From positions 1-36,341 of the forward strand of contig ONFE01000022.1 in the NCBI GenBank assembly GCA_900316985.1: a DNA stretch of 36,341 nt, given 5' to 3'. Shown in pieces: positions 9,523-16,788 of the stretch (the first letter of the stretch is position 1; each line of letters begins with the position of its first letter). Made by a program: the position numbers and the translations under genes. The notes below the pieces were generated by a model that had not been told where the DNA came from, ran no database searches, and worked only from the letters and a program-made list of their open reading frames with translations. The stretch comes from an uncultured Prevotellaceae bacterium (GTDB lineage: Bacteria > Bacteroidota > Bacteroidia > Bacteroidales > Bacteroidaceae).

Positions 9523-10461
9523 CTAAATGATGTATTGGTCGCTGATGCTCTTATTCTCCAGCACGCGGCGAATGGTTTCTGCAAACATATCGGCCACGCA
9601 GAGCTGCTTCACCTTGGAGCACTTGTTATTGTAGGGAATGGAGTTGGTGAAGACAATTTCCTCCAAGGCGCTTTTCTCCACGCGATCGCTGGCAGGTCCA
9701 CTCATCACGCAATGGGTGGCACAAGCACGTACACTCTTGGCACCTGCAGCCTTCATTACATCAGCAGCCATCGTAATGGTGCCAGCTGTATCAACCATAT
9801 CGTCAACCACAACCACGTTCTTGTCCTTCACATCACCTATAATTTGCATGCTGGAAACCACGTTGGCGCGTGCACGAGTCTTGTTGCACAACACGAGCGG
9901 ACATCCCAGGTATTTTGCATAGGTATTTGCACGCTTGGAGCCGCCCACATCGGGAGAGGCAATGACAAGGTTATCAAGATGCAGACTCTGCAAATAGGGA
10001 AGGATAACGCCGGAGGCATAGAGATGATCCACTGGCACATCGAAGAATCCCTGTATCTGGTCAGCATGAAGATCCATCGTGATAACGCGGTCAACACCTG
10101 CCACGCTGAGCAGGTCGGCAACGAGTTTGGCACCGATACTAACGCGAGGTTTGTCCTTACGGTCCTGTCTTGCCCATCCGAAATAGGGGATGACGGCATT
10201 GATGGTCTTGGCTGATGCTCGCTTGGCGGCATCGATCATGAGCAGGAGTTCCATCAGATTATCTGAACTGGGGAACGTGCTCTGCACAAGGAAAAGGTCG
10301 CGTCCGCGAACGCTTTCCTCATAGGAAACTGCAAATTCTCCATCGGAGAACTTGGTCATGACCATCTTTCCGAGGGGACAGCCGAGACTCTGGCATATTT
10401 TCTCTGCCAGGTACTTTGTGCAAGTACCAGAGAACACCATAAATGAGTTTTGATCAATCAT
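9523..10461 (-). CDS. prs: Ribose-phosphate pyrophosphokinase (PRPP synthetase)
   Basis: 312 residues, the standard class I length. It transfers pyrophosphate from ATP to ribose 5-phosphate to make PRPP for nucleotide, histidine, tryptophan and NAD synthesis in the cytoplasm. The PRPP synthetase signature is DLHADQIQGFF at 130-140, and the ribose-phosphate loop is DDMVDTAGT at 220-228. The FSDGE motif at 38-42 and the ATP-site segment YFGWARQDRKDK (93-104) are intact. The start ATG gives MIDQNSFMVFSGT, usual for Bacteroidota. It lies 39 nt downstream of the ThiE-like gene on the same strand and ends in a good terminator, so it may be transcribed with that gene or from a weak promoter in the gap. 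Confidence 0.97.
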   Translation of the reverse strand: MIDQNSFMVFSGTCTKYLAEKICQSLGCPLGKMVMTKFSDGEFAVSYEESVRGRDLFLVQSTFPSSDNLMELLLMIDAAKRASAKTINAVIPYFGWARQDRKDKPRVSIGAKLVADLLSVAGVDRVITMDLHADQIQGFFDVPVDHLYASGVILPYLQSLHLDNLVIASPDVGGSKRANTYAKYLGCPLVLCNKTRARANVVSSMQIIGDVKDKNVVVVDDMVDTAGTITMAADVMKAAGAKSVRACATHCVMSGPASDRVEKSALEEIVFTNSIPYNNKCSKVKQLCVADMFAETIRRVLENKSISDQYII

Positions 10462-10500
10462 TGTGATATGAATGTACTATTTTGAAGTATTTATATTGAC

Positions 10501-11109
10501 TTATCCGATTGCTTTGCGAATCTTGATGAAATGAGCTATCAACTCACGGAAGTCTTGTTCCTGATGGATGTCAAACCGGTTCCACAGGTCACCACACAGA
10601 ACAACGCCCCCGAATCCGAGATCTTTCATCATACGCACATTATCGAGATTAATACCCCCAAGGGCATATACGTGGCGGTCGATGAGTCCTTGACGCGAAG
10701 CCGTTGCCAGTTGCTCCACCGTGAAGTTGGCTTTTTTGTCGGGCTCACTCTGGCTGTCGAAGATGTATTTCAGGAATACATACTCTGATTTCTTCTTAGC
10801 GGTCTTCAGCTTGTCGAGTTCCATGCAGGTACGTGAGAAATGCCCGCGGTATCCGTCGGGAAGGGGAGCATCAGGAGATTCGATATGAATTCCGTCAAGA
10901 CCGAATTCGTTTTTGAGGTAATAATGGTCGTGGACGGTGATTTTCCGGTAGTATTCGTCAGGCAGTAAAGACAACAATCTCTCGGCATACATCGGGGATG
11001 AGCCTGGTTTGTACAAGTGCAGGTTATCCATCCCTTCGTCGAAGAGCGTTGCCAGAATTTTGTCTTCCTCCACAAAGAATGTGGGCTTGGTCATTACAAC
11101 GAGTTTCAT
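10501..11109 (-). CDS. ThiE/TenI-like thiamine phosphate synthase family protein
   Basis: 202 residues with the TIM-barrel pattern of the ThiE/TenI family: MKLVVMTKPTFF at the start, DGIHIESPDAPLP, HFSRTCMELDKLKTA (where ThiE has its SxH...E region), YVFLKYIFDSQSE (like TenI FGPIFDTxSK), and HVYALGGINLDNV with the phosphate-binding GGI loop. There are no other thiamine genes nearby, so it may be a TenI-like or stand-alone family member rather than the true thiamine phosphate synthase. The frame is open upstream to 11373, but a -7 box lies at 11131-11138 and the extension runs into nspC, so ATG 11109 is the start. Confidence 0.75.
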   Translation of the reverse strand: MKLVVMTKPTFFVEEDKILATLFDEGMDNLHLYKPGSSPMYAERLLSLLPDEYYRKITVHDHYYLKNEFGLDGIHIESPDAPLPDGYRGHFSRTCMELDKLKTAKKKSEYVFLKYIFDSQSEPDKKANFTVEQLATASRQGLIDRHVYALGGINLDNVRMMKDLGFGGVVLCGDLWNRFDIHQEQDFRELIAHFIKIRKAIG

Positions 11110-11130
11110 CTGCCTTTTCGTTTTCTGATG

Positions 11131-11161
11131 CAAAAGTATGAAAAATCCGTCGGATATGCAA
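11131..11161 (-). promoter_or_regulatory. Promoter of the ThiE-like gene with a palindrome in the spacer
   Basis: On the minus strand TTG (11161-11159), 20 bp and TACTTTTG (11138-11131) match the Bacteroidota promoter. The start codon is 21 nt further on. The spacer contains ATCCGTCGGAT (11145-11155), a perfect palindrome with one central base, which could be an operator. Confidence 0.65.
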
Positions 11162-11199
11162 TAGAGAAAGGATAAAAATTCTAAATAATGCCTATTAAC

Positions 11200-11231
11200 T
11201 TGTTCTATCATAAGAAATATCCGTATCTTTG
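11200..11231 (+). promoter_or_regulatory. Promoter of nspC, almost leaderless
   Basis: TTG at 11200-11202, a 21-bp spacer and TATCTTTG at 11224-11231. Only five bases separate the box from the ATG of nspC, so the transcript should start within a few bases of the start codon. Confidence 0.7.
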
Positions 11232-11236
11232 TACTT

Positions 11237-12403
11237 ATGAAAATCAATCTTGATACTTTTGAGGGCATTAGCCGTCCGATGTACGTGCTGGAAGAAGAAC
11301 GGCTACGAGCCAATCTGCAACTCATTTCGCGAGTAGCCCGTGAAGCCGATGTGGAAATCATTCTTGCATTCAAAGCTTACGCTCTGTGGAAGACATTCCC
11401 TATTTTCCGTGAATATATCCGCTCTACAACGGCGAGTTCGCTATTTGAGGCCCGTCTTGCTTTTGAAGAGTTCGGTGCAAAGGCCCATACCTATTCACCG
11501 GCTTACACTGACGATGAGATTGACCGCATAGCCAACTGCTCCAGTCATCTTACCTTTAACTCTCTCTCTCAATATGCGCGATATTATAATAAGGTAAAAG
11601 GACGTGTCTCCGTAGGGCTTCGGGTGAATCCTGAATATTCCGAGGTAGGTACAGATATTTATAATCCATGCGCACCAGGTACAAGGTTTGGTGTGACGGC
11701 AGATAAACTCCCAGATGAACTGCCAGAAGGTATTGAGGGATTCCATTGCCATTGCCATTGCGAGAGTGGATCAGACGTATTTGAGCGTACCCTGGAACAT
11801 ATTGAAAACAAATTTGCACGTTGGTTCCCTCAACTGAAGTGGATTAACTTTGGTGGTGGCCACTTGATGACCCGCAAGGACTATGATGTGAACCTGCTTA
11901 TCCGATTATTGAAGGGCGTCCATGAGCGCTATCCCTGGTTGAAAATTATTCTTGAACCTGGTAGTGCCTTTGGCTGGCAGACTGGCCCGCTGGTAAGTCA
12001 CGTGGTTGACATTGTTGAAGACCGAGACATCAGGACGGCCATCCTCGATGTAAGTTTCACCTGCCATATGCCCGATTGTCTGGAAATGCCATATTATCCA
12101 AAGGTTCGCGGTGCTGAGACTATAGATTCATCCAACGTTCATCCCCCAATACATAATATCCATATTTACCGTCTGGGTGGCAACAGTTGCCTGAGTGGCG
12201 ATTTCATGGGCTATTGGAAATTTGACCATGAATTGCGTGTCGGTGAGAATATTATTCTGGAGGATATGCTTCATTATACAACGGTTAAAACCACCATGTT
12301 TAACGGTATCTCTCATCCTGCCATTGCGTTAGCACGAAAAGACGGACATTTGGTGATCTTGAAGGAGTTCACATACGAAGATTACAAAAATAGAATGGAT
12401 TGA
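11237..12403 (+). CDS. nspC: Carboxynorspermidine/carboxyspermidine decarboxylase
   Basis: 388 residues, a PLP-dependent fold III decarboxylase. It removes CO2 from carboxy(nor)spermidine to give (nor)spermidine, the last step of the alternative polyamine pathway of gut Bacteroidota. K46 in ILAFKAYALWKTFP is the PLP lysine. Further family marks are ATASSLFEARLAFEE-like substrate/PLP segments (here TTASSLFEARLAFEEFGAKA), the glycine loop INFGGGHLMTRKDYD, LEPGSAFGWQTG, and SFTCHMPDCLEMPY near the C-terminus. It ends in FTYEDYKNRMD, as expected. No carboxyspermidine dehydrogenase is seen in this window. It is a single-gene unit divergent from the ThiE-like gene. Confidence 0.94.
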   Translation: MKINLDTFEGISRPMYVLEEERLRANLQLISRVAREADVEIILAFKAYALWKTFPIFREYIRSTTASSLFEARLAFEEFGAKAHTYSPAYTDDEIDRIANCSSHLTFNSLSQYARYYNKVKGRVSVGLRVNPEYSEVGTDIYNPCAPGTRFGVTADKLPDELPEGIEGFHCHCHCESGSDVFERTLEHIENKFARWFPQLKWINFGGGHLMTRKDYDVNLLIRLLKGVHERYPWLKIILEPGSAFGWQTGPLVSHVVDIVEDRDIRTAILDVSFTCHMPDCLEMPYYPKVRGAETIDSSNVHPPIHNIHIYRLGGNSCLSGDFMGYWKFDHELRVGENIILEDMLHYTTVKTTMFNGISHPAIALARKDGHLVILKEFTYEDYKNRMD

Positions 12404-12421
12404 AAAAAACTTTCAAAAACA

Positions 12422-12453
12422 TTTGGCAGTTTCAAAAAATGTACGTACCTTTG
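12422..12453 (+). promoter_or_regulatory. Promoter of the tRNA cluster
   Basis: TTTG at 12422-12425, a 20-bp spacer and TACCTTTG at 12446-12453, about 43 bp upstream of the first tRNA. It may also serve the 179-residue protein, ssb and gldE downstream, since no other clear promoter lies before them. Confidence 0.75.
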
Positions 12454-12495
12454 CACTCGCATTTAGAGAAATGCACTTCTGAAAGGGAGTAATTT

Positions 12496-12568
12496 GCGGA
12501 AATAGCTCAGTTGGTAGAGCACAACCTTGCCAAGGTTGGGGTCGCGGGTCCGAGTCCCGTTTTCCGCT
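12496..12568 (+). tRNA. tRNA-Gly (GCC)
   Basis: Cloverleaf of 73 nt. The acceptor GCGGAAA pairs with TTTCCGC, the D-arm is AGCTCAGTTGGTAGAGC, the anticodon loop is CTTGCCAA with GCC, and the T-arm is CGGGTCCGAGTCCCG. The discriminator is T and CCA is not encoded. Confidence 0.95.
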
Positions 12569-12616
12569 CACATTCTGTAACAAGCGAAGATGGAGCGAGG
12601 GCTCTTTTCTGATTAT

Positions 12617-12701
12617 GCCCAGGTGGCGGAATTGGTAGACGCGCACGTTTCAGGTGCGTGTGCAGCGATGCGTGCAGGTTCGAGTCCTGTTCTGGGCACC
12701 A
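12617..12701 (+). tRNA. tRNA-Leu (CAG)
   Basis: Class II tRNA with a long variable arm. The acceptor GCCCAGG pairs with TCTGGGC, the D-arm begins TGGCGGAATTGGTAGACGCG, and the anticodon stem CACGT/GCGTG encloses TTCAGGT with anticodon CAG. The 3' CCA is encoded at 12699-12701, unlike the neighbouring tRNAs. Confidence 0.94.
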
Positions 12702-12746
12702 AGCACTTGCTTACATATTCGCAAAGTTACAGAAAGTGTTTTTGCT

Positions 12747-12830
12747 GGAGAGGTGGCGGAATTGGTAGACGCGCTACTTTGAGGGGGTAGTGTCAATTGC
12801 GACGTGGGAGTTCGAGTCTCCTCCTCTTCA
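12747..12830 (+). tRNA. tRNA-Leu (GAG)
   Basis: Class II tRNA. The acceptor GGAGAGG pairs with CCTCTTC including one G-T pair, the D-arm is TGGCGGAATTGGTAGACGCG, and the anticodon stem CTACT/GGTAG encloses TTGAGGG with anticodon GAG. A T-arm with TTCGAGT follows. The discriminator is A and no CCA is encoded. Confidence 0.93.
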
Positions 12831-12871
12831 CTTAAACAAGATTTGATATCGTCATTACGATATAACACAAT

Positions 12872-12944
12872 GCGGAAATAGCTCAGTTGGTAGAGCACAA
12901 CCTTGCCAAGGTTGGGGTCGCGGGTCCGAGTCCCGTTTTCCGCT
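12872..12944 (+). tRNA. tRNA-Gly (GCC), second identical copy
   Basis: All 73 nt are identical to the tRNA at 12496-12568, including the T discriminator; the flanks differ. It is followed by CTCTTTTTT, which could act as a weak T-tract. Confidence 0.95.
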
Positions 12945-12978
12945 CTTTTTTAGGATAAGAAAAATACAACCCAAACAA

Positions 12979-13518
12979 ATGAATTTATACTTAAGATATT
13001 TTGACAAGGAGACACTTGTGCCTACTGTCGAAGATGCTATAGATTTTTTGGCTTCTATTCCCGAGATCAATATGAATCCCGATCTTGAGGCTGATATTCG
13101 TGACTATTGTGAAAGCGATGTGTTTTATCCTAAGCGTTACAAAGTTCGCCCCCGCATTTACTTTATCATTATCAAGACCGAAGCAGCTACGATGCTCGAC
13201 TTCAAGGAGAAGAAAGCCTTGCGCCCAGCTGACAGTGCACGCAAGGAGGCTGTAGCTCCGACCGTAGCCAGATTGAACGAAGAGCGTGAAGGCTGGTATG
13301 AAGCAATGCTGGATTTCAAGCGCGTTGTGATGGTGCCTGCAACAGGTAAGCACGAATATCGTGACACGCATTTTGTGGCCAATGTGAAGGCTATTTCTGG
13401 ATTGGATGCATATAACCGCATTGTTGACCATCTGCGTAGTCGCGTTGACGGGCGCAGTCAGTTCCCTTCAGCCAAAGGCAAGAACTTTAAATTCCGTTAT
13501 CTCGGAATGTGGAAATAA
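12979..13518 (+). CDS. Conserved-looking protein of unknown function
   Basis: 179 residues, soluble, with no signal peptide or membrane segment. The start MNLYLRYFDKETLVPTVEDA is sensible, and the ATG lies 35 nt after the last tRNA. The middle is rich in charged residues (MLDFKEKKALRPADSARKEA), and the C-terminus is basic with aromatics (GKNFKFRYLGMWK). I do not recognise the family. The coding quality is clear and no competing frame is credible. It is followed by ssb after 20 nt, so it probably belongs to the same transcript. A role linked to DNA or RNA is suggested only by position, and I would not assign one. Confidence 0.8.
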   Translation: MNLYLRYFDKETLVPTVEDAIDFLASIPEINMNPDLEADIRDYCESDVFYPKRYKVRPRIYFIIIKTEAATMLDFKEKKALRPADSARKEAVAPTVARLNEEREGWYEAMLDFKRVVMVPATGKHEYRDTHFVANVKAISGLDAYNRIVDHLRSRVDGRSQFPSAKGKNFKFRYLGMWK

Positions 13519-13525
13519 AAGTAAA

Positions 13526-13531
13526 AGGAGG
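13526..13531 (+). promoter_or_regulatory. Strong Shine-Dalgarno AGGAGG before ssb
   Basis: AGGAGG lies seven bases before the ATG at 13539 and fixes that start against the in-frame ATG at 13509. A full Shine-Dalgarno is uncommon in Bacteroidota, which mostly use A-rich leaders. Confidence 0.7.
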
Positions 13532-13538
13532 TTATTAT

Positions 13539-13943
13539 ATGAATAAAGTGATGCTGATTGGCAACGTTGGACAAGATCCCGACGTGAGATATTTTGAACA
13601 GGATCAGGCTGTGGCTCAGGTTCGTTTCGCAACGACAGAGCGCGGCTATACACTCCAGAACGGTACACAGGTACCCGATCGTACAGACTGGCATAATCTT
13701 GTTTTCTACCGTCAGTTGGCCAAGGTTGTGGAGCGCTACGTCCACAAAGGAGACAAACTCTATATAGAAGGACGTATCCGTTATAGAATGTACGACACAC
13801 AGAAAGGTGAGCGCCGCTATGTGACAGAGATTCATGTTGATAATATGGAGATGCTTTCGCCTAAGCCTCAATCTGCAGAATCTGACGTCGTTTCCGAACA
13901 AGCTCCTCAGCCACAGGCAAATGATAACCAGATGCCATTCTGA
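13539..13943 (+). CDS. ssb: Single-stranded DNA-binding protein
   Basis: 134 residues. The OB-fold begins MNKVMLIGNVGQDPDVRYFE, followed by VAQVRFATTERG, the DNA-contacting aromatic stretch DWHNLVFYRQLAKVVERYVHKGDKLYIEG (in separate segments) and the IDNMEML-like closing strand (here VDNMEMLSP). The acidic tip NQMPF replaces the classical DDDIPF tail, so the partner-binding C-terminus is present but less acidic. SSB coats single-stranded DNA during replication, repair and recombination. The stop overlaps the gldE start (TGATG), as in other Bacteroidota where ssb and gldE are neighbours. Confidence 0.95.
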   Translation: MNKVMLIGNVGQDPDVRYFEQDQAVAQVRFATTERGYTLQNGTQVPDRTDWHNLVFYRQLAKVVERYVHKGDKLYIEGRIRYRMYDTQKGERRYVTEIHVDNMEMLSPKPQSAESDVVSEQAPQPQANDNQMPF

Positions 13944-15274
13944 TGGATATATCCTTTTTACAACAAACATTGAGTGAGGTGCACCTAATGGCACCCACGA
14001 CAGGTGTCATCATAGCAGCCGTTTTGGCTGCTATACTTCTTCTGTTCTCGGGCTTCGCCAGCGGTTCGGAAATTGCTTTTTTCAGCCTTTCTCCGCAAGA
14101 CCTCAGCGAGCTGAATCCTGATCATAATCCAAAGGATGCTCAAGTGAAGGAATTGCGTGATGATAGTGAGCGCACGCTGGCCACCATCCTCATTACTAAC
14201 AATTTTGTGAATGTGACCATTATCATGCTCTGCAACTATGTTTTTGCCAATATAGTGGATTTCGGTAGGGCAATGTGGCTACAGTTCCTTTGCATTACGG
14301 TATTACTAACCTTCCTGTTGCTCCTTTTTGGAGAGATTATGCCGAAAATATATGCACGACAGAATCCGTTGGCTTTCTGTCGGCGGATGGTTGGACCTCT
14401 GATAGTTCTGCGCCGGTTATTCTGGCCGCTTGAGAGCATCCTGTTGCGTAGTGGCATATTGGCGGAAAAAGTTGTACCACAGGAAAACCACGTCTTGAGT
14501 GTTGATGATCTGGAACAGGCGCTGGAACTGACAGACAAGAATGATATAAAGGAGGAGCAGAGCATGCTTCAGGGCATTATCCGTTTTGGCGACGAAACAG
14601 TAAAGGAAGTGATGACGAGTCGTCAGGACGTGATAGATATTGATATCAAAAGTTCGTATGCTGATGTGCTGAAGTGTATTGTGGAGAATAACTATAGCCG
14701 TATTCCCGTCTATCAGGATAATTCCGACAACATACGTGGCGTGCTTTATATCAAAGACCTGCTTCCACACCTTTCCAAGCCTTCCAATTTCCGATGGCAG
14801 AGTTTGATACGTCCGCCTTACTTTGTTCCTGAGACCAAGAAGATAGACGACTTGCTCCGCGAGTTTCAGGACAATAAGGTACACATTGCCATCGTGGTAG
14901 ATGAATTCGGCGGAACCAGTGGAATTGTCACGCTAGAAGATATTCTGGAGGAAATTGTAGGTGAAATCAATGATGAGTATGATGAGGAAGAGAAAACCTA
15001 CACACGGTTAAACCGCAACACCTATATCTTTGAGGGAAAGACGTTGTTAAGCGATTTCTGCAGGATTCTAAATGTTGATGACGATGAATTTAGTGAGGTT
15101 GAAGGTGATGCTGATACCGTGGCCGGGCTTCTTCTTGAAATCAAGGGAGATTTCCCTGAGGTTCATGAGAAATTGTCTTTTAAGAACTATTTGTTTGAGA
15201 TTTTGGAAATCGAAGAACGACGAATAGCAAAAGTGAAGATAATAGTTCGCGAATCGGACACAATTAAAAAATGA
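13943..15274 (+). CDS. gldE: GldE-like CNNM/CBS transporter-type membrane protein
   Basis: 443 residues. The N-terminal DUF21/CNNM region (about residues 15-190) holds membrane segments such as GVIIAAVLAAILLLFSGFAS and LQFLCITVLLTFLLLLFGEI. A CBS pair follows (VMTSRQDVIDIDIKSSYADV, then IVVDEFGGTSGIVTLEDILE), and a CorC_HlyC domain closes the protein (about 355-440). The ssb-gldE order is the Bacteroidota one that gave the gene its gliding-motility name, but no gldD or other gliding genes follow here, so gliding is not implied. The family is linked to Mg2+ or Co2+ homeostasis. It starts at the ATG overlapping the ssb stop. Confidence 0.88.
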   Translation: MDISFLQQTLSEVHLMAPTTGVIIAAVLAAILLLFSGFASGSEIAFFSLSPQDLSELNPDHNPKDAQVKELRDDSERTLATILITNNFVNVTIIMLCNYVFANIVDFGRAMWLQFLCITVLLTFLLLLFGEIMPKIYARQNPLAFCRRMVGPLIVLRRLFWPLESILLRSGILAEKVVPQENHVLSVDDLEQALELTDKNDIKEEQSMLQGIIRFGDETVKEVMTSRQDVIDIDIKSSYADVLKCIVENNYSRIPVYQDNSDNIRGVLYIKDLLPHLSKPSNFRWQSLIRPPYFVPETKKIDDLLREFQDNKVHIAIVVDEFGGTSGIVTLEDILEEIVGEINDEYDEEEKTYTRLNRNTYIFEGKTLLSDFCRILNVDDDEFSEVEGDADTVAGLLLEIKGDFPEVHEKLSFKNYLFEILEIEERRIAKVKIIVRESDTIKK

Positions 15275-15308
15275 TATATTAAAATAATGAAAAAATTTCA
15301 TTTGAAAG

Positions 15309-15339
15309 TTGTATAATACGCAAAACCGTTGTATCTTTG
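15309..15339 (+). promoter_or_regulatory. Promoter with no open reading frame behind it
   Basis: TTG (15309-15311), 20 bp and TATCTTTG (15332-15339) match the promoter consensus, but only about 95 nt remain before a perfect terminator hairpin and a convergent gene. Confidence 0.65.
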
Positions 15340-15342
15340 CAT

Positions 15343-15438
15343 CAACAAATAAGACATTTAATAAGGATTAGTTTTTTTTAGTGGTTAATTTAGTTTTAGT
15401 AAGTATGTAAATAAGCCTGTCGTGAGACAGGCTTATTT
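15343..15438 (+). ncRNA. Candidate small RNA of about 95 nt
   Basis: The interval runs from the predicted start behind the -7 box to the end of a 13-bp terminator hairpin. It is A/T-rich, contains no credible coding frame (the longest is nine codons from a GTG) and carries a T8 run at 15371-15379. Its 3' end overlaps the end of the convergent helicase gene. I do not recognise a known RNA family. Confidence 0.4.
15409..15438. terminator. Bidirectional terminator between gldE and the helicase
   Basis: A 13-bp perfect stem (AAATAAGCCTGTC/GACAGGCTTATTT) with a GTGA loop. It overlaps the last codons of the helicase gene. The weak T-tracts are CATGTTTTC on plus and ACATACTT on minus. Confidence 0.75.
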
Positions 15439-16755
15439 CATGTTTTCTATTCCGGAATTATTTCTACTGGATTTGTTTCCTTTTTTGTGGCGTCTTGCTC
15501 GTTTATCAGCCTTTCCGCTATTAGGATTATGTCCTTTTCTGCCTCTATTACCATGGCCTTTGCCTCCGCGTCCACGTTGCCGATTCCCGTTCCGGCGCAT
15601 AGGCTTGTATTCCGGGCCTTCACCAAGTTCTTTAGGTAATGGCAGTTTCTCCACGTCCTTTTCCAAGAATTTCTCTATTTCCATAAAGTCACCAATCTCA
15701 TACCCACGAACGAGAGTGATGGCTTCACCATCACGGTCTGCTCTTGCGGTACGGCCAATACGATGGACATAGTCTTCGGCATCATGTGGGACATCGTAAT
15801 TAATAACCATAGCTATGTCGTCAATATCGATACCGCGAGCTACGATGTCTGTAGCCACAAGTACGTCAATCTGCCCACTTTTAAACTTATACATCACCTC
15901 GTCACGCTCTGCCTGTGTCAGATCGGAGTGCATTTCACCACAGCTCACCTTCATACGGAGCAGATCGTGATAAAGGTCTTTCACCTTCAGCTTACTACTG
16001 GAAAATACGATGACGCGTTTCATTTCGCGTTCTTTAAACAGATGGCGCATAATGCCCATTTTCTGGTTTTCGTGACAGACATAGGCCATCTGATGAATCT
16101 TTTCAGCAGGTTTACTGACTGCAAGTTTAATGGTTACGGGATTCTTCAATAGAGTATTGGCCAGCTGTTCTATCTTTTGAGGCATCGTGGCAGAGAACAT
16201 AATGGTCTGACATGTGTCAGGAAGAAGTTTGGCTATGGAGAGAATATCTTCCGAGAAGCCCATATCAAGCATACGGTCAGCCTCGTCGAGTACAAAGAAA
16301 CTGACGTGACTCAAATCCACGTTTCCCATCGTGATATGACTGATGAAACGTCCCGGTGTGGCAATAATCACGTCGGCACCCATCTTCATGGCCTGATACT
16401 CTTGATCGTAACGATTGCCATCGTTTCCACCATAAACAGCTACGGAACTCACTTCTGGCATATAATAAGCAAAGCCCTGCATTGCCTGGTCAATCTGCTG
16501 AGCAAGTTCACGGGTCGGACTCATGATGATGCAATTAATCTTGTCCTTGGGGTAGCCACCATCATCAAGTAAAGAGAGAATCGGCAGCAGGTAGGCGGCA
16601 GTTTTGCCCGTTCCAGTCTGCGCTACTCCAAGGACATCACGTCCGTTTAATATTTCCGGAATACATTTTTCCTGTACAGGAGTACAGGTCGTGAAATTCA
16701 TATCGTCGAGCGCATCAAGCGCATTGTCATTGAGATCTAAATAAAAAAAGTCCAA
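15433..16755 (-). CDS. DEAD-box RNA helicase, RhlE-like
   Basis: 440 residues. All DEAD-box motifs are visible: the Q motif TPVQEKCIP, motif I AQTGTGKT, Ia PTRELAQQ, Ib TPGR, II DEAD (VLDEADRMLDMGF), III SAT, IV VIVFSSS, V ATDIVARGIDI and VI HRIGRTAR. The C-terminus is a basic Gly/Arg/Lys/Asn tail (RGRGGKGHGNRGRKGHNPN), typical of RNA-binding extensions in RhlE-type proteins. The enzyme would unwind RNA in ribosome assembly or RNA decay. The start is a TTG preceded by AATAAGGATAA; the next Met is 18 codons in and would remove part of the Q-motif region. It is the last gene of the lon-tgt-lptG run, 33 nt after lptG. Confidence 0.94.
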   Translation of the reverse strand: MDFFYLDLNDNALDALDDMNFTTCTPVQEKCIPEILNGRDVLGVAQTGTGKTAAYLLPILSLLDDGGYPKDKINCIIMSPTRELAQQIDQAMQGFAYYMPEVSSVAVYGGNDGNRYDQEYQAMKMGADVIIATPGRFISHITMGNVDLSHVSFFVLDEADRMLDMGFSEDILSIAKLLPDTCQTIMFSATMPQKIEQLANTLLKNPVTIKLAVSKPAEKIHQMAYVCHENQKMGIMRHLFKEREMKRVIVFSSSKLKVKDLYHDLLRMKVSCGEMHSDLTQAERDEVMYKFKSGQIDVLVATDIVARGIDIDDIAMVINYDVPHDAEDYVHRIGRTARADRDGEAITLVRGYEIGDFMEIEKFLEKDVEKLPLPKELGEGPEYKPMRRNGNRQRGRGGKGHGNRGRKGHNPNSGKADKRARRHKKGNKSSRNNSGIENMK

Positions 16756-16788
16756 AATTATCCTTATTTACTACGTTGTTTTAATTCA

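Noticed and set aside
11110-11373. 88-residue extension of the ThiE-like protein
   Set aside because: It would cross its own promoter and overlap the start of nspC; the family fold begins at MKLVVMT.
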